From: Euzebya sp051004735
Lineage (GTDB): Bacteria; Actinomycetota; Nitriliruptoria; Euzebyales; Euzebyaceae
NCBI GenBank assembly: GCA_051004735.1
Contig: JBPCKA010000075.1
Coordinates: 4,903 to 68,902 of the forward strand
Length of the DNA stretch: 64,000 nt
Direction of reading: 5' to 3'
How positions within the stretch are numbered: the stretch's first letter is position 1; each line of letters starts with the position of its first letter. The translations under genes and the position numbers were made by a program. This document shows, piece after piece, positions 34,294 through 42,273 of the stretch. A model generated the notes under the pieces. That model was not told the DNA's origin. It ran no database searches and saw only the letters and a list, made by a program, of their open reading frames with translations.

Positions 34294-34349
34294 ACCCAGT
34301 GGTTGGGTCGAGTGAGGGAGGAATATAGTGCTAATTGCCTCAATGGCAA
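34294..34349 (-). promoter_or_regulatory. Promoter and operator-like repeats upstream of the HTH-TusA operon
   Basis: Minus-strand -10 TATATT (complement of 34322-34327) and -35 TTGCCA (complement of 34344-34349) are 16 bp apart. The symmetric TTGCC-TCAAT-GGCAA at 34335-34349 overlaps the -35 and spacer. A second symmetric string ACCCA-GTGGT-TGGGT lies downstream at 34294-34308. Both fit autoregulation by the winged-helix protein. Confidence 0.5.
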
Positions 34350-34367
34350 CTGGGTAACCGTGAGAAG

Positions 34368-34634
34368 TTAGCCAGCGCCGCCCGCGAAGGGCGGTAACAA
34401 GGCCACCTCCACGCCCGCTGGCACGGTGACATCATCGGCCCTGGAGACAGGGGTGCCATCGACCATGACTGCGGCGATGTCGAGTCTTGCCGCGAAACGC
34501 TGGCCGAACTGCCGTCTGAGGTCGCTCAGCAAGTCCGCAAGCCTGACCGGGGCAGCCACAGTCACCTCTGCGGTTCCTGCCGCGTCACGCAGGGCTGCGA
34601 ACAGCCTGACTGTCGAGGTTGTCTCACCGGTCAC
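34368..34634 (-). CDS. MoaD/ThiS ubiquitin-like sulfur carrier, C-terminus GGAG
   Basis: An 88-residue beta-grasp protein from a GTG at 34634. It reads STVRLFAALRDAAGTAEVTV, VMVDGTPVSRADDVTVPAG and ends LLPPFAGGAG. Carriers of this family normally end in Gly-Gly, which is adenylated and thiocarboxylated. Here two residues follow the pair, so trimming would be needed, as for some carriers processed by a JAMM peptidase. It lies upstream of the sulfur operon and next to glnR. Confidence 0.78.
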   Translation of the reverse strand: MTGETTSTVRLFAALRDAAGTAEVTVAAPVRLADLLSDLRRQFGQRFAARLDIAAVMVDGTPVSRADDVTVPAGVEVALLPPFAGGAG

Positions 34635-34737
34635 TTGAGTCCTGCGCCTTCGGGCCGAATTCATCGGCGTCGCCACGTTTGCTAGCGTCGTGCACCGTAC
34701 CCCTCGTCCCATTGTCCAGAACAACCTGGAGTTCGGC

Positions 34738-35421
34738 ATGCATCTTCTTGTCCTGCTGGGCAGTTCGGACGGGTTGCACGCATTGTTGCCGGCCCTTGAG
34801 TTTCTTGATCACAAGGTGACGGCAGCGGCGTTGGTTCCCGAGTCCCTGGATTCGGCCGGGGATGCCCAAATCGTGATTCTGGATGCGACGACCAATCTGT
34901 CAGCAGCCTCCCAGACCTGTCGGGCCGCAGCCACGACAGAGATCATGCGCCCGATCCTTGTGGTGGTGGACGAGGGTGGTCTGGCGGCCGTCAAGACGAC
35001 CTGGGGATTTGATGATCTGGTGCTGCCGCGGGCCGGCCCCGCCGAGCTTGAGACCCGAATCCGCCTGTTGGCCGAACGCTTTGAAGCCGCGGGGTCCGGC
35101 AGTGTGTCCCACGTTGGCGACCTGGCCATTGACGAAAACACCTATGTCGTCAGGCTCCGGGGTGAACCGCTGGACCTGACCTTCCGGGAATTCGAGTTGT
35201 TGAAATACCTCGCGGCCAATCCGGGGAGGGTGTTCACCCGGTCACAACTCCTCAGTGAGGTGTGGGGCTATGACTACTACGGCGGCACACGGACCGTCGA
35301 TGTCCACGTTCGGCGACTTCGCGCCAAGTTGGGGTCCGAATACCACGCCATGATCGGCACCGTGCGCGGAGTGGGCTACAAACTGGACCCTCAAGGCGCC
35401 AACAGTCCTACCGATACCTAG
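34738..35421 (+). CDS. glnR: OmpR-family regulator of the GlnR type
   Basis: A 227-residue protein with an atypical receiver domain (MHLLVLLGSSDGLHALLPAL; IVILDATTN with the phospho-site Asp equivalent but few other acidic pocket residues) and a winged-helix effector at 130-220 (LDLTFREFELLKYLAANPGR, TRTVDVHVRRLRAKLG, VRGVGYKL). No histidine kinase is near, fitting an orphan. Actinobacterial GlnR (Rv0818 beside mshD Rv0819 in Mycobacterium, from memory) controls nitrogen assimilation; the shared neighbour supports the name. GGAG lies six bases before the ATG at 34738. Confidence 0.82.
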   Translation: MHLLVLLGSSDGLHALLPALEFLDHKVTAAALVPESLDSAGDAQIVILDATTNLSAASQTCRAAATTEIMRPILVVVDEGGLAAVKTTWGFDDLVLPRAGPAELETRIRLLAERFEAAGSGSVSHVGDLAIDENTYVVRLRGEPLDLTFREFELLKYLAANPGRVFTRSQLLSEVWGYDYYGGTRTVDVHVRRLRAKLGSEYHAMIGTVRGVGYKLDPQGANSPTDT

Positions 35422-35669
35422 ACGACATACCGGGGCGGGACATGCCTCTGCGGACTATTCCTCTTGGAGATGTCGTGAATGTCTTTGAGTGCCGAGCCGG
35501 CCACCGCGATGGAGGCCGACGACGGGGTCGTGGATATTCGACAACGGCAACGTCGTCGTGGCCAGCCACGGACTGGCGCTTGAGGAGTCGACCACCGCAG
35601 TTGCCACGCTGGTGCCACTGGAGCCGGGCAGCGACCATCGTCGTGTCAGCCGTCGTGTCAGCCGTCGTG
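35422..35669. other. Intergenic region between convergent glnR and mshD, with a 12-bp tandem repeat
   Basis: About 250 bp. Possible short frames (for example plus 35489-35704) show no family. Near its right end CGTCGTGTCAGC occurs three times in tandem at 35639-35674; the third copy covers the mshD stop codon. Confidence 0.5.
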
Positions 35670-35674
35670 TCAGC
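35639..35674. repeat. Three tandem copies of a 12-bp unit at the mshD 3' end
   Basis: Unit CGTCGTGTCAGC at 35639, 35651 and 35663, all identical. The mshD stop (35670-35672) is inside the third copy. Confidence 0.9.
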
Positions 35675-36659
35675 CGGCCGGGCGCAGGAGTGCCCGGCGC
35701 GTGACCTGTGAGGACTGGACGTCATCGACGAAACAGACCTCCCGATAGACCGTGTCAAAGCCCTCGGACTGATACAGGGCCATGGCCCCGACGCTGGCGC
35801 AATCGACGTACAACACGATGGCTTCGGACCGGCTGGCAAGGTGGCGCATTCCAGTGCGCAGCAAGTGGCGGCCAAGCCCCAGCCCTTGTGCGCGGGGGTG
35901 GACGGCCAGGACGTAGACCTCTCCCAGGGGACCGTGTGGCGCGTGATGGTTGTCTTCATGGGTGTGCCATTTGGTCCAGTGCAATCCCAACGGCTCGCCT
36001 TCCCCGCTGTCGGTCGAGCGGAAGGCCATGAACAATCCGGACGGGTCAAACCAGGGCATGGTGCGCCGCTCGGTGAACTCCTCCTGGTCCCAACCGCCGT
36101 TCTCGGGGTGGTCGGTGAAGGCAGCGTTGTTGATCTCAAGGAATGCCGAGTCGTCGGCCGCGCCGTCGTAGGAGCGGACGATGACGCCGTCGGGGACGGG
36201 TTCCTCCGGAGGTGCCGACAACGCGGGTCGGCGCATGTAGGCCAACTGTCGTTGGACCCCGAACCCCATCCGGTAGGCCATCGTGTCGGTTGCCTCCTCG
36301 ACACGATGGACCCACATGAATAGCCGCCCGCCGCCGGCCCGGGCGACCGTGGTTCTGGTGGCGTCCAGCAACTGGGCCTGCACTCCCTCATCCCGGTGGT
36401 CGGGATGCACGACCAGTTCGACGGCCAGTCGCGGGTCACTGCCGGCGGGGTTCCAACGCAGGTGGGCGTAACCGATCAGGCCGTGCTGGTCGTCGTAGGC
36501 CAGGATGCCGTCCCAGTCCTTGGCCCCCACGGCGAGGTGGGCCATCTTGTGCTCGCCGATCGGGGCGTGTCCCTCGATGACGGTGGTGTCATCCAACAGT
36601 CGGGTGATCTCGGCCAGGCTGGCGGGGTCCAGATCGTGGCGCAGGTGGAGGTGGGGCAC
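35670..36659 (-). CDS. mshD: Mycothiol synthase
   Basis: A 329-residue protein of two GNAT domains. It acetylates the cysteinyl-glucosaminyl-inositol precursor in the last step of mycothiol synthesis. The N-terminal domain includes AVELVVHPDHRDEGVQAQLL and the active C-terminal domain GEVYVLAVHPRAQGLGLGRH with acetyl-CoA loop, followed by YVDCASVGAMALYQSEGF. Also seen is the tract GLHWTKWH of the family. It pairs with mshA. mshB and mshC are outside the window, or the PIG-L protein stands in. Confidence 0.93.
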   Translation of the reverse strand: MPHLHLRHDLDPASLAEITRLLDDTTVIEGHAPIGEHKMAHLAVGAKDWDGILAYDDQHGLIGYAHLRWNPAGSDPRLAVELVVHPDHRDEGVQAQLLDATRTTVARAGGGRLFMWVHRVEEATDTMAYRMGFGVQRQLAYMRRPALSAPPEEPVPDGVIVRSYDGAADDSAFLEINNAAFTDHPENGGWDQEEFTERRTMPWFDPSGLFMAFRSTDSGEGEPLGLHWTKWHTHEDNHHAPHGPLGEVYVLAVHPRAQGLGLGRHLLRTGMRHLASRSEAIVLYVDCASVGAMALYQSEGFDTVYREVCFVDDVQSSQVTRRALLRPAG

Positions 36660-36807
36660 CCCGCACAGGTTAACGGGGCTGCGCCCCCGTCAATGCGTGG
36701 TGCCGTCTACGGCGGCGCGGTGGGTCGTGGGATGCGCTACACTCTCCGCTCCGCCGTCCGGAGGTTTCCCAACGGCCGACGAGTCCCCAAGCAGGTACGC
36801 TGCCGCC
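36660..36807 (+). other. Region upstream of the tRNA cluster
   Basis: About 150 bp between mshD and tRNA-Lys. A TACACT at 36737-36742 could be a -10 element for the tRNA transcript, about 65 bp before tRNA-Lys. No gene seen. Confidence 0.4.
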
Positions 36808-36879
36808 GGGCCGTTAGCTCACCGGGTAGAGCTCCGGACTTTTAATCCGGCGGAGCGGGTTCGAGTCCCGCACGGCCCT
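36808..36879 (+). tRNA. tRNA-Lys (anticodon TTT)
   Basis: 72 nt with acceptor GGGCCGT/ACGGCCC, D arm GCTC/GAGC, anticodon stem CCGGA/TCCGG with loop CTTTTAA, and T arm GCGGG/CCCGC with TTCGAGT. The discriminator reads T, unusual for Lys, and no CCA is encoded. Confidence 0.93.
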
Positions 36880-36911
36880 CGAGTTGGGGGCCAGAACTGA
36901 ATACATACCGA

Positions 36912-36986
36912 GGACCTGTGGAGCAGTTAGGAGTGCTCGTCACCCTGTCAAGGTGAAGGCCGCGGGTTCAAATCCCGTCAGGTCCG
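36912..36986 (+). tRNA. tRNA-Asp (anticodon GTC)
   Basis: 75 nt with acceptor GGACCTG/CAGGTCC, D stem GAGC/GCTC, anticodon stem TCACC/GGTGA with loop CTGTCAA, T arm CGGGTTCAAATCCCG and discriminator G. Confidence 0.95.
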
Positions 36987-37044
36987 CTACACAAGGGGGG
37001 CTCCGCCCCCCCTTGAACCCCCCCGGCCGATCACCGGGGTCAAT

Positions 37045-37121
37045 GGTCAGGTAGCTCAGTTGGTACGAGCGTCCGACTGAAACTCGGAAGGTCGGCGGTT
37101 CGACCCCGCCCCTGACCACCA
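37045..37121 (+). tRNA. tRNA-Phe (anticodon GAA), integration target
   Basis: Acceptor GGTCAGG/CCTGACC, D arm GCTC/GAGC, anticodon stem TCCGA/TCGGA with loop CTGAAAC, and T arm GCGGTTCGACCCCGC. Discriminator A then an encoded CCA. From 37075 onwards the gene is duplicated at 61726, marking it as the attachment site of the island. Confidence 0.96.
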
Positions 37122-37139
37122 CAAAAGCGCAGGTCAGAC
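37075..37139 (+). repeat. attL: left attachment site in tRNA-Phe
   Basis: Starts in the tRNA-Phe anticodon stem and runs past its CCA. The first 52 bases (37075-37126) are identical to 61726-61777; after one mismatch 12 more match. Because the left copy belongs to the complete tRNA, the gene is intact after integration. Confidence 0.95.
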
Positions 37140-37177
37140 GCGTTTCGCGACAACGCGTTGGTGCCGCGTGTATCGTC

Positions 37178-37201
37178 ACTGCCCACGTAACTGCCCACGA
37201 G
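37178..37201 (+). promoter_or_regulatory. Tandem arm-type integrase site candidates (left arm)
   Basis: Two copies of ACTGCCCACG(T/A) at 37178-37189 and 37190-37201, 39 bp inside attL and just before the integrase gene. The same tandem pair recurs at 61600-61623 and 61833-61856. The position relative to the core fits lambda-type arm sites. Confidence 0.6.
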
Positions 37202-37222
37202 CAGTACGGAGGGGAGTTCTGA

Positions 37223-38386
37223 ATGGGACGAGCACGAGGCGAGGGGGGCCTGTCCTGGCACGCCGGCAAGGGCGTGTGGGTCGGGCGGTACCGAGGCCGG
37301 GATGTGTCCTCGAAGTCCAAGGCCGAGGCGGCGGCCAAGCTCGAGGCGCTCCGGGCGGGCGACCTGCCTCGCCCCCGCCAGACCGTCGGTGATGTCCTCG
37401 ACTGGTGGACGAGCGAGCACCTGGAGCAGCGCGTCAGCACCGGGGCCATCACCCGGCGCACCGCCGCGAGCTACGTCGGACAGGCCGCGCACCTCCAAGG
37501 CCTGCGCGGGGTGCGGTTGAGCGCGTTGGATGCCACGGTCGTGGACCGCCACCTCGCCCTGCTCGCTGAGACGTTCTCTCCCCGCACCGTGCAGTACACC
37601 CGCGCGGTCCTGCGCATCGCCATGCGGGCCGCGGCGGCGAAGCGTCTCGTCCCCATGTCGGTGGCAGACGCGGTCTCCCTCTCGGAGTCCGTGCAGGTCG
37701 TCCCCTCCGAGGTGCCGGTCCTGACCCCGATGATGGCGGAGCAGGTCCTGGATCTGCTCAAGGGGGACCGCCTCCGCCCGCTGTACATCACGATGCTCGG
37801 TCTGGGCTTGCGCTTCGGCGAGGCCGGGGCGCTGTCATGGGCTGACGTCGATCTTGACTCCGGCACGGCCCGCATTCGGCACAGCCTTGGCCGCGTGCAC
37901 GGCCAGTGGATCCACGGCGACACCAAGCAGCACGCCGACGTGACGTTGGCGCTTCCAGCGGTGGTCGTCAGTGCGCTCCGGGAGCAGCGGCGCATCCAGG
38001 CCGAGGAGCGGCTGGCCGCCGGTCCGCTGTGGACGGCCGCGGTCGCCCAGCTCGAGCGGCCGCGTCGACGAGGTCGGACGGTGACCGACCGGATCGAACT
38101 GGACGACCTGGTGTTCACCACCCCCGGAGGTGGGCCGATCCACAACTCGACGATCGCAGCCCGGACCCGGCAGCTGTGCCTGGATGCCGGCATCCCGCCG
38201 ATGACGACGCACGAGTTCTGCCGTCATGGGGCCGCGACGCTGCTGCGTCAGGCGGGGGCGAGCCTGGACGAGATCCGTGAGCTGCTGCGGCATCGACAGA
38301 TCGTCACAACCCAGCGCTACGCCCACGTGGCCCCAGAGCTACGACGTGCGACGGCTGATCGGATGGATGGGCTGCTCGGCGGCTGA
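37223..38386 (+). CDS. Tyrosine-type site-specific integrase of the island
   Basis: A 387-residue integrase with an N-terminal arm-binding part, a core-binding domain near 55-150 and a catalytic domain. The box I Arg is in GLGLRFGEAGAL near residue 196, and the nucleophile Tyr in VTTQRYAHVAPEL near 360. Box II reads THEFCRHGAATLL, where the normal H-x-x-R-H spacing is stretched by one residue or the first His is replaced by Glu. It would recombine attP with the tRNA-Phe site. ATG at 37223 follows GGAGGGG. Confidence 0.93.
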   Translation: MGRARGEGGLSWHAGKGVWVGRYRGRDVSSKSKAEAAAKLEALRAGDLPRPRQTVGDVLDWWTSEHLEQRVSTGAITRRTAASYVGQAAHLQGLRGVRLSALDATVVDRHLALLAETFSPRTVQYTRAVLRIAMRAAAAKRLVPMSVADAVSLSESVQVVPSEVPVLTPMMAEQVLDLLKGDRLRPLYITMLGLGLRFGEAGALSWADVDLDSGTARIRHSLGRVHGQWIHGDTKQHADVTLALPAVVVSALREQRRIQAEERLAAGPLWTAAVAQLERPRRRGRTVTDRIELDDLVFTTPGGGPIHNSTIAARTRQLCLDAGIPPMTTHEFCRHGAATLLRQAGASLDEIRELLRHRQIVTTQRYAHVAPELRRATADRMDGLLGG

Positions 38387-38740
38387 CCGTTCGTCGCGGG
38401 ACGGGTGCGGCGTGTCGGACGTCGGCGCCTGCGCCCGTATCCAGTCGTTGAGCGCGGATTCAAGGACCCGTATCGCCGACCCGAGTCGCACCGCCGGAAG
38501 GGTGCCGCGTTCGACCAACCCGTAGACCGTGGACTCCGCGCACGACAGCCGGTCGGCGACCTCTGCGACCTTCAGGCCGCGTTCGGGCCGCGAGAGTTCC
38601 AGCACCTGCGTCGCCGCCATCCACGCCGCATCGTTGAGGAGCTGTATCAGGTGGTGCTCGGTCAGGAGCGCAACCCGGTCAGTGCTCGACGTCGGGTCTG
38701 CGGGCGTGGTCCTGCCAGGACGCGGGACGCTTGTGTTCAC
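38339..38740 (-). CDS. Excisionase-like HTH protein
   Basis: A 133-residue protein with an excisionase/MerR-type DNA-binding domain at about 56-105: LKVAEVADRLSCAESTVYGL, VERGTLPAVRLGSAIRVLES, ALNDWIRAQ. It is antisense to the integrase 3' end by 48 bp, a layout common for int-xis pairs. Expected to direct recombination towards excision. Confidence 0.8.
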   Translation of the reverse strand: MNTSVPRPGRTTPADPTSSTDRVALLTEHHLIQLLNDAAWMAATQVLELSRPERGLKVAEVADRLSCAESTVYGLVERGTLPAVRLGSAIRVLESALNDWIRAQAPTSDTPHPSRDERSAAEQPIHPISRRTS

Positions 38741-39343
38741 AGGGCATCACGTCCGGCGGCGTTGGACGTCGGGCAGGCACGGCTGAGGACGGCGGTGCTC
38801 GTGTGGTGCACGGCGTCGGTGGAGTCGGTGATTTTTGGAGCCGGACGGTGCTGCCAACTTCGCAGCACCGTCGTCGGTGATCGCGTCCGTACAGGCGGTG
38901 ATGGGGTGCCCTGATGGGGCGGCCGACCTTGACCAGGCGCGAACATGCTCATGCGTGATTGGACGTGCCAGCCACACCGTCTGTGTCAACCTCCTCGAAA
39001 ATCTCTGAGGCACGCACGCGCATTCCCGCATTCACGCTCCACAGCCAGTTCTTAGCCGCCGCCTTCTCACCCCATCACCCAACGCTTCGCCCCGATCACC
39101 CCTCGCGCCTCACCCCATGACGCAACCGCCCCTCCCCACCCCCCCACGCCCCTGACCCAGACACACCTCTTGCACATGGGGTGGCACCGAGCTTTATCGC
39201 AGCAGATGTCACAACCTGCGCCGGTGCTGGGCACGACGTTCTTCGGGACCGGCGTCGAGATGTCCTGTGGCGGTTGGGGAACCGTCTATGCTGTTGCGGT
39301 AGAAGTCACATCGTGATGTCTAAGGCAACGGATTGGGTGGTGG
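38741..39343. other. Non-coding stretch with an operator-like palindrome
   Basis: About 600 bp, including C-rich patches (39110-39155), with no convincing frame. A symmetric ACATC-GT-GATGT lies at 39308-39319, 25 bp before the recombinase ATG at 39344, and could bind the XRE protein made two genes later. This stretch may also carry the end of the three-gene recombinase module. Confidence 0.45.
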
Positions 39344-40459
39344 ATGGCGGGCGAGTTTCCGGGTTCGGCGGGGTTGTTGCTGGTGCCGGGCGTGGCGCAT
39401 CTGAACGAGCCGGCGGCGGTGTTTGAGGCGATGGTGGCCGGGTGGTGCCGGCAGCAGCGGTCCCGGCAGCTCGGGGAGGGCACGGTCCGAGACCGGGAGC
39501 GACTGATCCGGCGGTTCGCCGGGTTCGCTGAGTCGCATCCGTGGGAGTGGACGCCGGGTGATGTGGAGGACTTCACGGTGTCGCTGACCTCGGGGTCTGG
39601 GCGGTTGGCGTTGTCGACGATCCGGGGCTATCACCTGACGGTACGGATGTTCTGCGACTACATCACCGACTCGCGGTATGAGTGGCCGTCGCAGTGCCAG
39701 GACCGGTTCGGGCAGGTGCCGTCGCAGGTCTGCAACGAGTGGAACACCGTCGCGCATCTGAACGACTACGAGGGCCGCCCCCAGCGTCGCCCGTTGACGT
39801 ATCGCGAGCTGGAGGTGCTGTTTGACTGGCTGGATGACCGGGTGGACGTGATCGCCCGGTCGGGCCGCAAGGGGGCGCTGGCGGCGTTGCGGGACGCCAC
39901 GATGATCAAGACGGCGTACGCGTTCGGGTTGCGCCGCAACGAGCTCGCACGACTGGATGTTGCGGACCTGCGCCCGAACCCACACATGCGCACCTGGGGG
40001 ACCTACGGGTCGGTGCACGTGCGCTACGGCAAGGCTACGAAAGGGTCGCTGCCACGTCGTCGCACGGTGCTGGCGGTCCCGGAGTTTGACTGGGCGGTTG
40101 CGGGGCTGCGGCAGTGGGTGGAGGAGGCGTTGCCGTTGTATGAGACGGGCGGGCATCCCGCGCTGTGGCTGACCGAGCGGCGCACCCGGGTCGGCGTCCG
40201 GCATATCGATGAGTTCTTCGCCACGGCCCGGACCGAGGTGGGGCTGGATGAGCATCTGAGCCTGCACTGCCTGCGGCACTCCTACGTGACGCATCTGATC
40301 GAGCACGGCTACCCCGAGCGGTTCGTCACCGAACAGGTCGGGCACGCGTTCGCCGCGACCACGGCGATCTACACGTCGGTGTCCAACGACTTCAAGAACA
40401 AGACGCTGCAAGCGGCCCTGGCCAGGGTCTATGCAACGAGTGAGAAGGAACGATCATGA
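39344..40459 (+). CDS. Second tyrosine recombinase (XerC/D- or TnpA-like)
   Basis: A 371-residue recombinase: core-binding domain near 25-115 and a catalytic domain with Arg in AYAFGLRRNELARLD near 198, box II LSLHCLRHSYVTHLIEHGY near 303 and Tyr in AATTAIYTSVSNDF near 350. All catalytic residues seem present. It overlaps the HTH gene in ATGA and so leads a three-gene module, reminiscent of the TnpA-TnpB-TnpC set of Tn554. Substrate sites are not identified. Confidence 0.88.
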   Translation: MAGEFPGSAGLLLVPGVAHLNEPAAVFEAMVAGWCRQQRSRQLGEGTVRDRERLIRRFAGFAESHPWEWTPGDVEDFTVSLTSGSGRLALSTIRGYHLTVRMFCDYITDSRYEWPSQCQDRFGQVPSQVCNEWNTVAHLNDYEGRPQRRPLTYRELEVLFDWLDDRVDVIARSGRKGALAALRDATMIKTAYAFGLRRNELARLDVADLRPNPHMRTWGTYGSVHVRYGKATKGSLPRRRTVLAVPEFDWAVAGLRQWVEEALPLYETGGHPALWLTERRTRVGVRHIDEFFATARTEVGLDEHLSLHCLRHSYVTHLIEHGYPERFVTEQVGHAFAATTAIYTSVSNDFKNKTLQAALARVYATSEKERS

Positions 40460-40794
40460 GGACGATCCAAGTGCAGTGGAACCTGCGGCAGGTGATGGCT
40501 GACCGGGGCCTGTTCCAGACCAGCGAGCTGCTGCCGCTGCTGGCCGAGCGCGGCATCCAACTGACCCGTGAGCACGTCTACCGGCTCGTGACCAAGACCC
40601 CGCAACGGCTCAACACCCAGGTCCTCGTCGCGCTGTGCGACGCGCTCGGGTGCACCCCGGCCGATCTGATCGTCCCCGTCGTGGTCGAGCACAAGCAGGC
40701 CCGTACCGGCACCATCGGGGAGGGCGGCCCCAAGCTCGGGGACCTCCGCCCGATCCGCGCCCGCGTCCGCCGTCCCGAGGGCGTCAAGGAGTGA
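40456..40794 (+). CDS. XRE/Cro-type HTH protein of the recombinase module
   Basis: A 112-residue protein. Residues 5-75 are a cro/C1-type HTH (RQVMADRGLFQTSELLPLLA, RGIQLTREHVYRLVT, LVALCDALGCTPADLI). The rest is a basic tail (RPIRARVRRPEGV). Overlaps its neighbours by ATGA and GTGA. Probably a regulator or accessory DNA-binding protein of the module. Confidence 0.8.
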   Translation: MRTIQVQWNLRQVMADRGLFQTSELLPLLAERGIQLTREHVYRLVTKTPQRLNTQVLVALCDALGCTPADLIVPVVVEHKQARTGTIGEGGPKLGDLRPIRARVRRPEGVKE

Positions 40795-42248
40795 ACCCTG
40801 CCGCGACGCGGGAGTGCGCCCGCTGCGGCATCACAGGCAAGACGGTGATGCTGCCGACCGGACCGATCTGCTCCCGCTGTCGCCGCAACATCGCCTATCA
40901 CCCTGGCGTATGTCCCGAATGCTCCCAGCTGCGCCCGATCGCCTACCCCTCCACCAGCAGCCACGGGGTGCTGGTCTGCGCGTCCTGCGCCGGTACGGCA
41001 TCGGTGTTCGCCTGCACCCGCTGCGGGCGCGAGGACCACCCCTACGGCGCCGACCGTTGCGCCCGCTGCATCCTGACCCAACGGCTCACCGTCTTGCTGA
41101 CCGACCCCGCCACCGGGAGCATCCACGACACGCTCCAGCCCATCTATGACGAACTGGCCGCCGCTGGCCGGCCCCAAAGCGTGATCAGCTGGCTGCAAAG
41201 GCCACCCGCGACCGGGACTGGGCTGCTGGGCCTGATGGCGCGAGGCGAGATGCCGATCACCCACGACGCGTTCCGTGCACTGCCAGCCGACCGATCCCAT
41301 AACTACCTGCGCGAGCTACTGACCTCAGTCGGGGTGCTGCCGCCCTACCAGCCAGCGATCGAGCGCATGCTGCCCTGGCTCGACGCCAAGCTCACCGAGC
41401 TGACAGCCGAGAATGCGAGCGTGATCAACCGGTTCGCGCGCTGGCACATCCTGCGCCGGCTGCGCCGCACCGCTGACGCAGGCACGCTCACAAACGGGTC
41501 GATCAACGTCGCCCGAACCCAAATCAACGCCGCCATCCGGCTCTGCAACTGGGCCACCGAGCGCGGACGCTCGGTGACGGCGATGACCCAGGCCGACCTG
41601 GAGCGCTACGTGATCAACCGCCCCGGCGGGCAGCACACCCTCCACGGCTTCGTGGCCTGGCTACGCCGCACCGGCCTGAACACCGCTGTTCGCATCGCTG
41701 CCCACGAGACGACGTTGCCCGAAGTCATCCTCACAGACGCCGACCGCTGGGCACACGTAGACATCCTGCTCCACGACGACAGGATCCGCCTCTACGCCCG
41801 CATCGGCGGCCTGTTCATGCTGCTGTTTGCCCAGCCGCTGACAGCCATCTCCCGCATGAGAACCGACCAGGTCACCCTCGGCGAGGACGGTCGAGTCACT
41901 GTCAGCTTCACCGACACCCCGGTGCAGATGCCCGGCGGGCTCGACGACCTCATCCGCACCCACCTCACCCGGCCCGCAACGCCGTCGATCACCAGCCAAA
42001 ACCACGGCTGGTTGTTCCCCGGCCGCAGCCCCGGAGGGCACCTCGTCACCGAGAACTTCCGCGCCCAGCTCGTCGCACACGGCATCCGCCCCGGACGCTC
42101 CCGCCACATCGCACTCTTCGGCCTCGCCGCCGCCATACCTGCCCCCGTCCTCGCCGACCTCATCGGCATCGCCGACAAGACCGCCACCAAATGGGCCGCC
42201 CTCGCCGCCCGCGACTGGTCCGCCTACATCGCCCAACGCAACGGATAA
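40791..42248 (+). CDS. Zinc-ribbon protein with a degenerate tyrosine-recombinase fold
   Basis: A 485-residue protein from a GTG at 40791 in a GTGA overlap. The first 105 residues contain six CxxC pairs (CARC, CSRC, CPEC, CASC, CTRC, CARC), probably three zinc ribbons. The remainder has the layout of a tyrosine recombinase: helical core-binding part (INAAIRLCNWATERGRSVTA), RIGGLFMLLFAQPLTAISRM at box I, and GRSRHIALFGLAAAIPAPVL near box II. The box I Arg is not where expected and no Tyr follows TATKWAALAARDW. It is likely a non-catalytic partner. Confidence 0.68.
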   Translation: MNPAATRECARCGITGKTVMLPTGPICSRCRRNIAYHPGVCPECSQLRPIAYPSTSSHGVLVCASCAGTASVFACTRCGREDHPYGADRCARCILTQRLTVLLTDPATGSIHDTLQPIYDELAAAGRPQSVISWLQRPPATGTGLLGLMARGEMPITHDAFRALPADRSHNYLRELLTSVGVLPPYQPAIERMLPWLDAKLTELTAENASVINRFARWHILRRLRRTADAGTLTNGSINVARTQINAAIRLCNWATERGRSVTAMTQADLERYVINRPGGQHTLHGFVAWLRRTGLNTAVRIAAHETTLPEVILTDADRWAHVDILLHDDRIRLYARIGGLFMLLFAQPLTAISRMRTDQVTLGEDGRVTVSFTDTPVQMPGGLDDLIRTHLTRPATPSITSQNHGWLFPGRSPGGHLVTENFRAQLVAHGIRPGRSRHIALFGLAAAIPAPVLADLIGIADKTATKWAALAARDWSAYIAQRNG

Positions 42249-42273
42249 AGCCCGCTGAGAACAACGTACGCCC

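Noticed and set aside
35639..35674. Tandem repeats as a CRISPR or att-like array
   Set aside because: Only three 12-bp copies and no spacers; simple slippage repeat.
35408..36439. A 343-codon minus-strand frame over mshD
   Set aside because: It overlaps most of mshD in another frame and is rich in Pro, Ser and Arg with no recognisable domain.
37168..37392. A small gene on the plus strand in front of and inside the integrase start
   Set aside because: Overlaps the integrase in another frame and lacks any protein-like feature.
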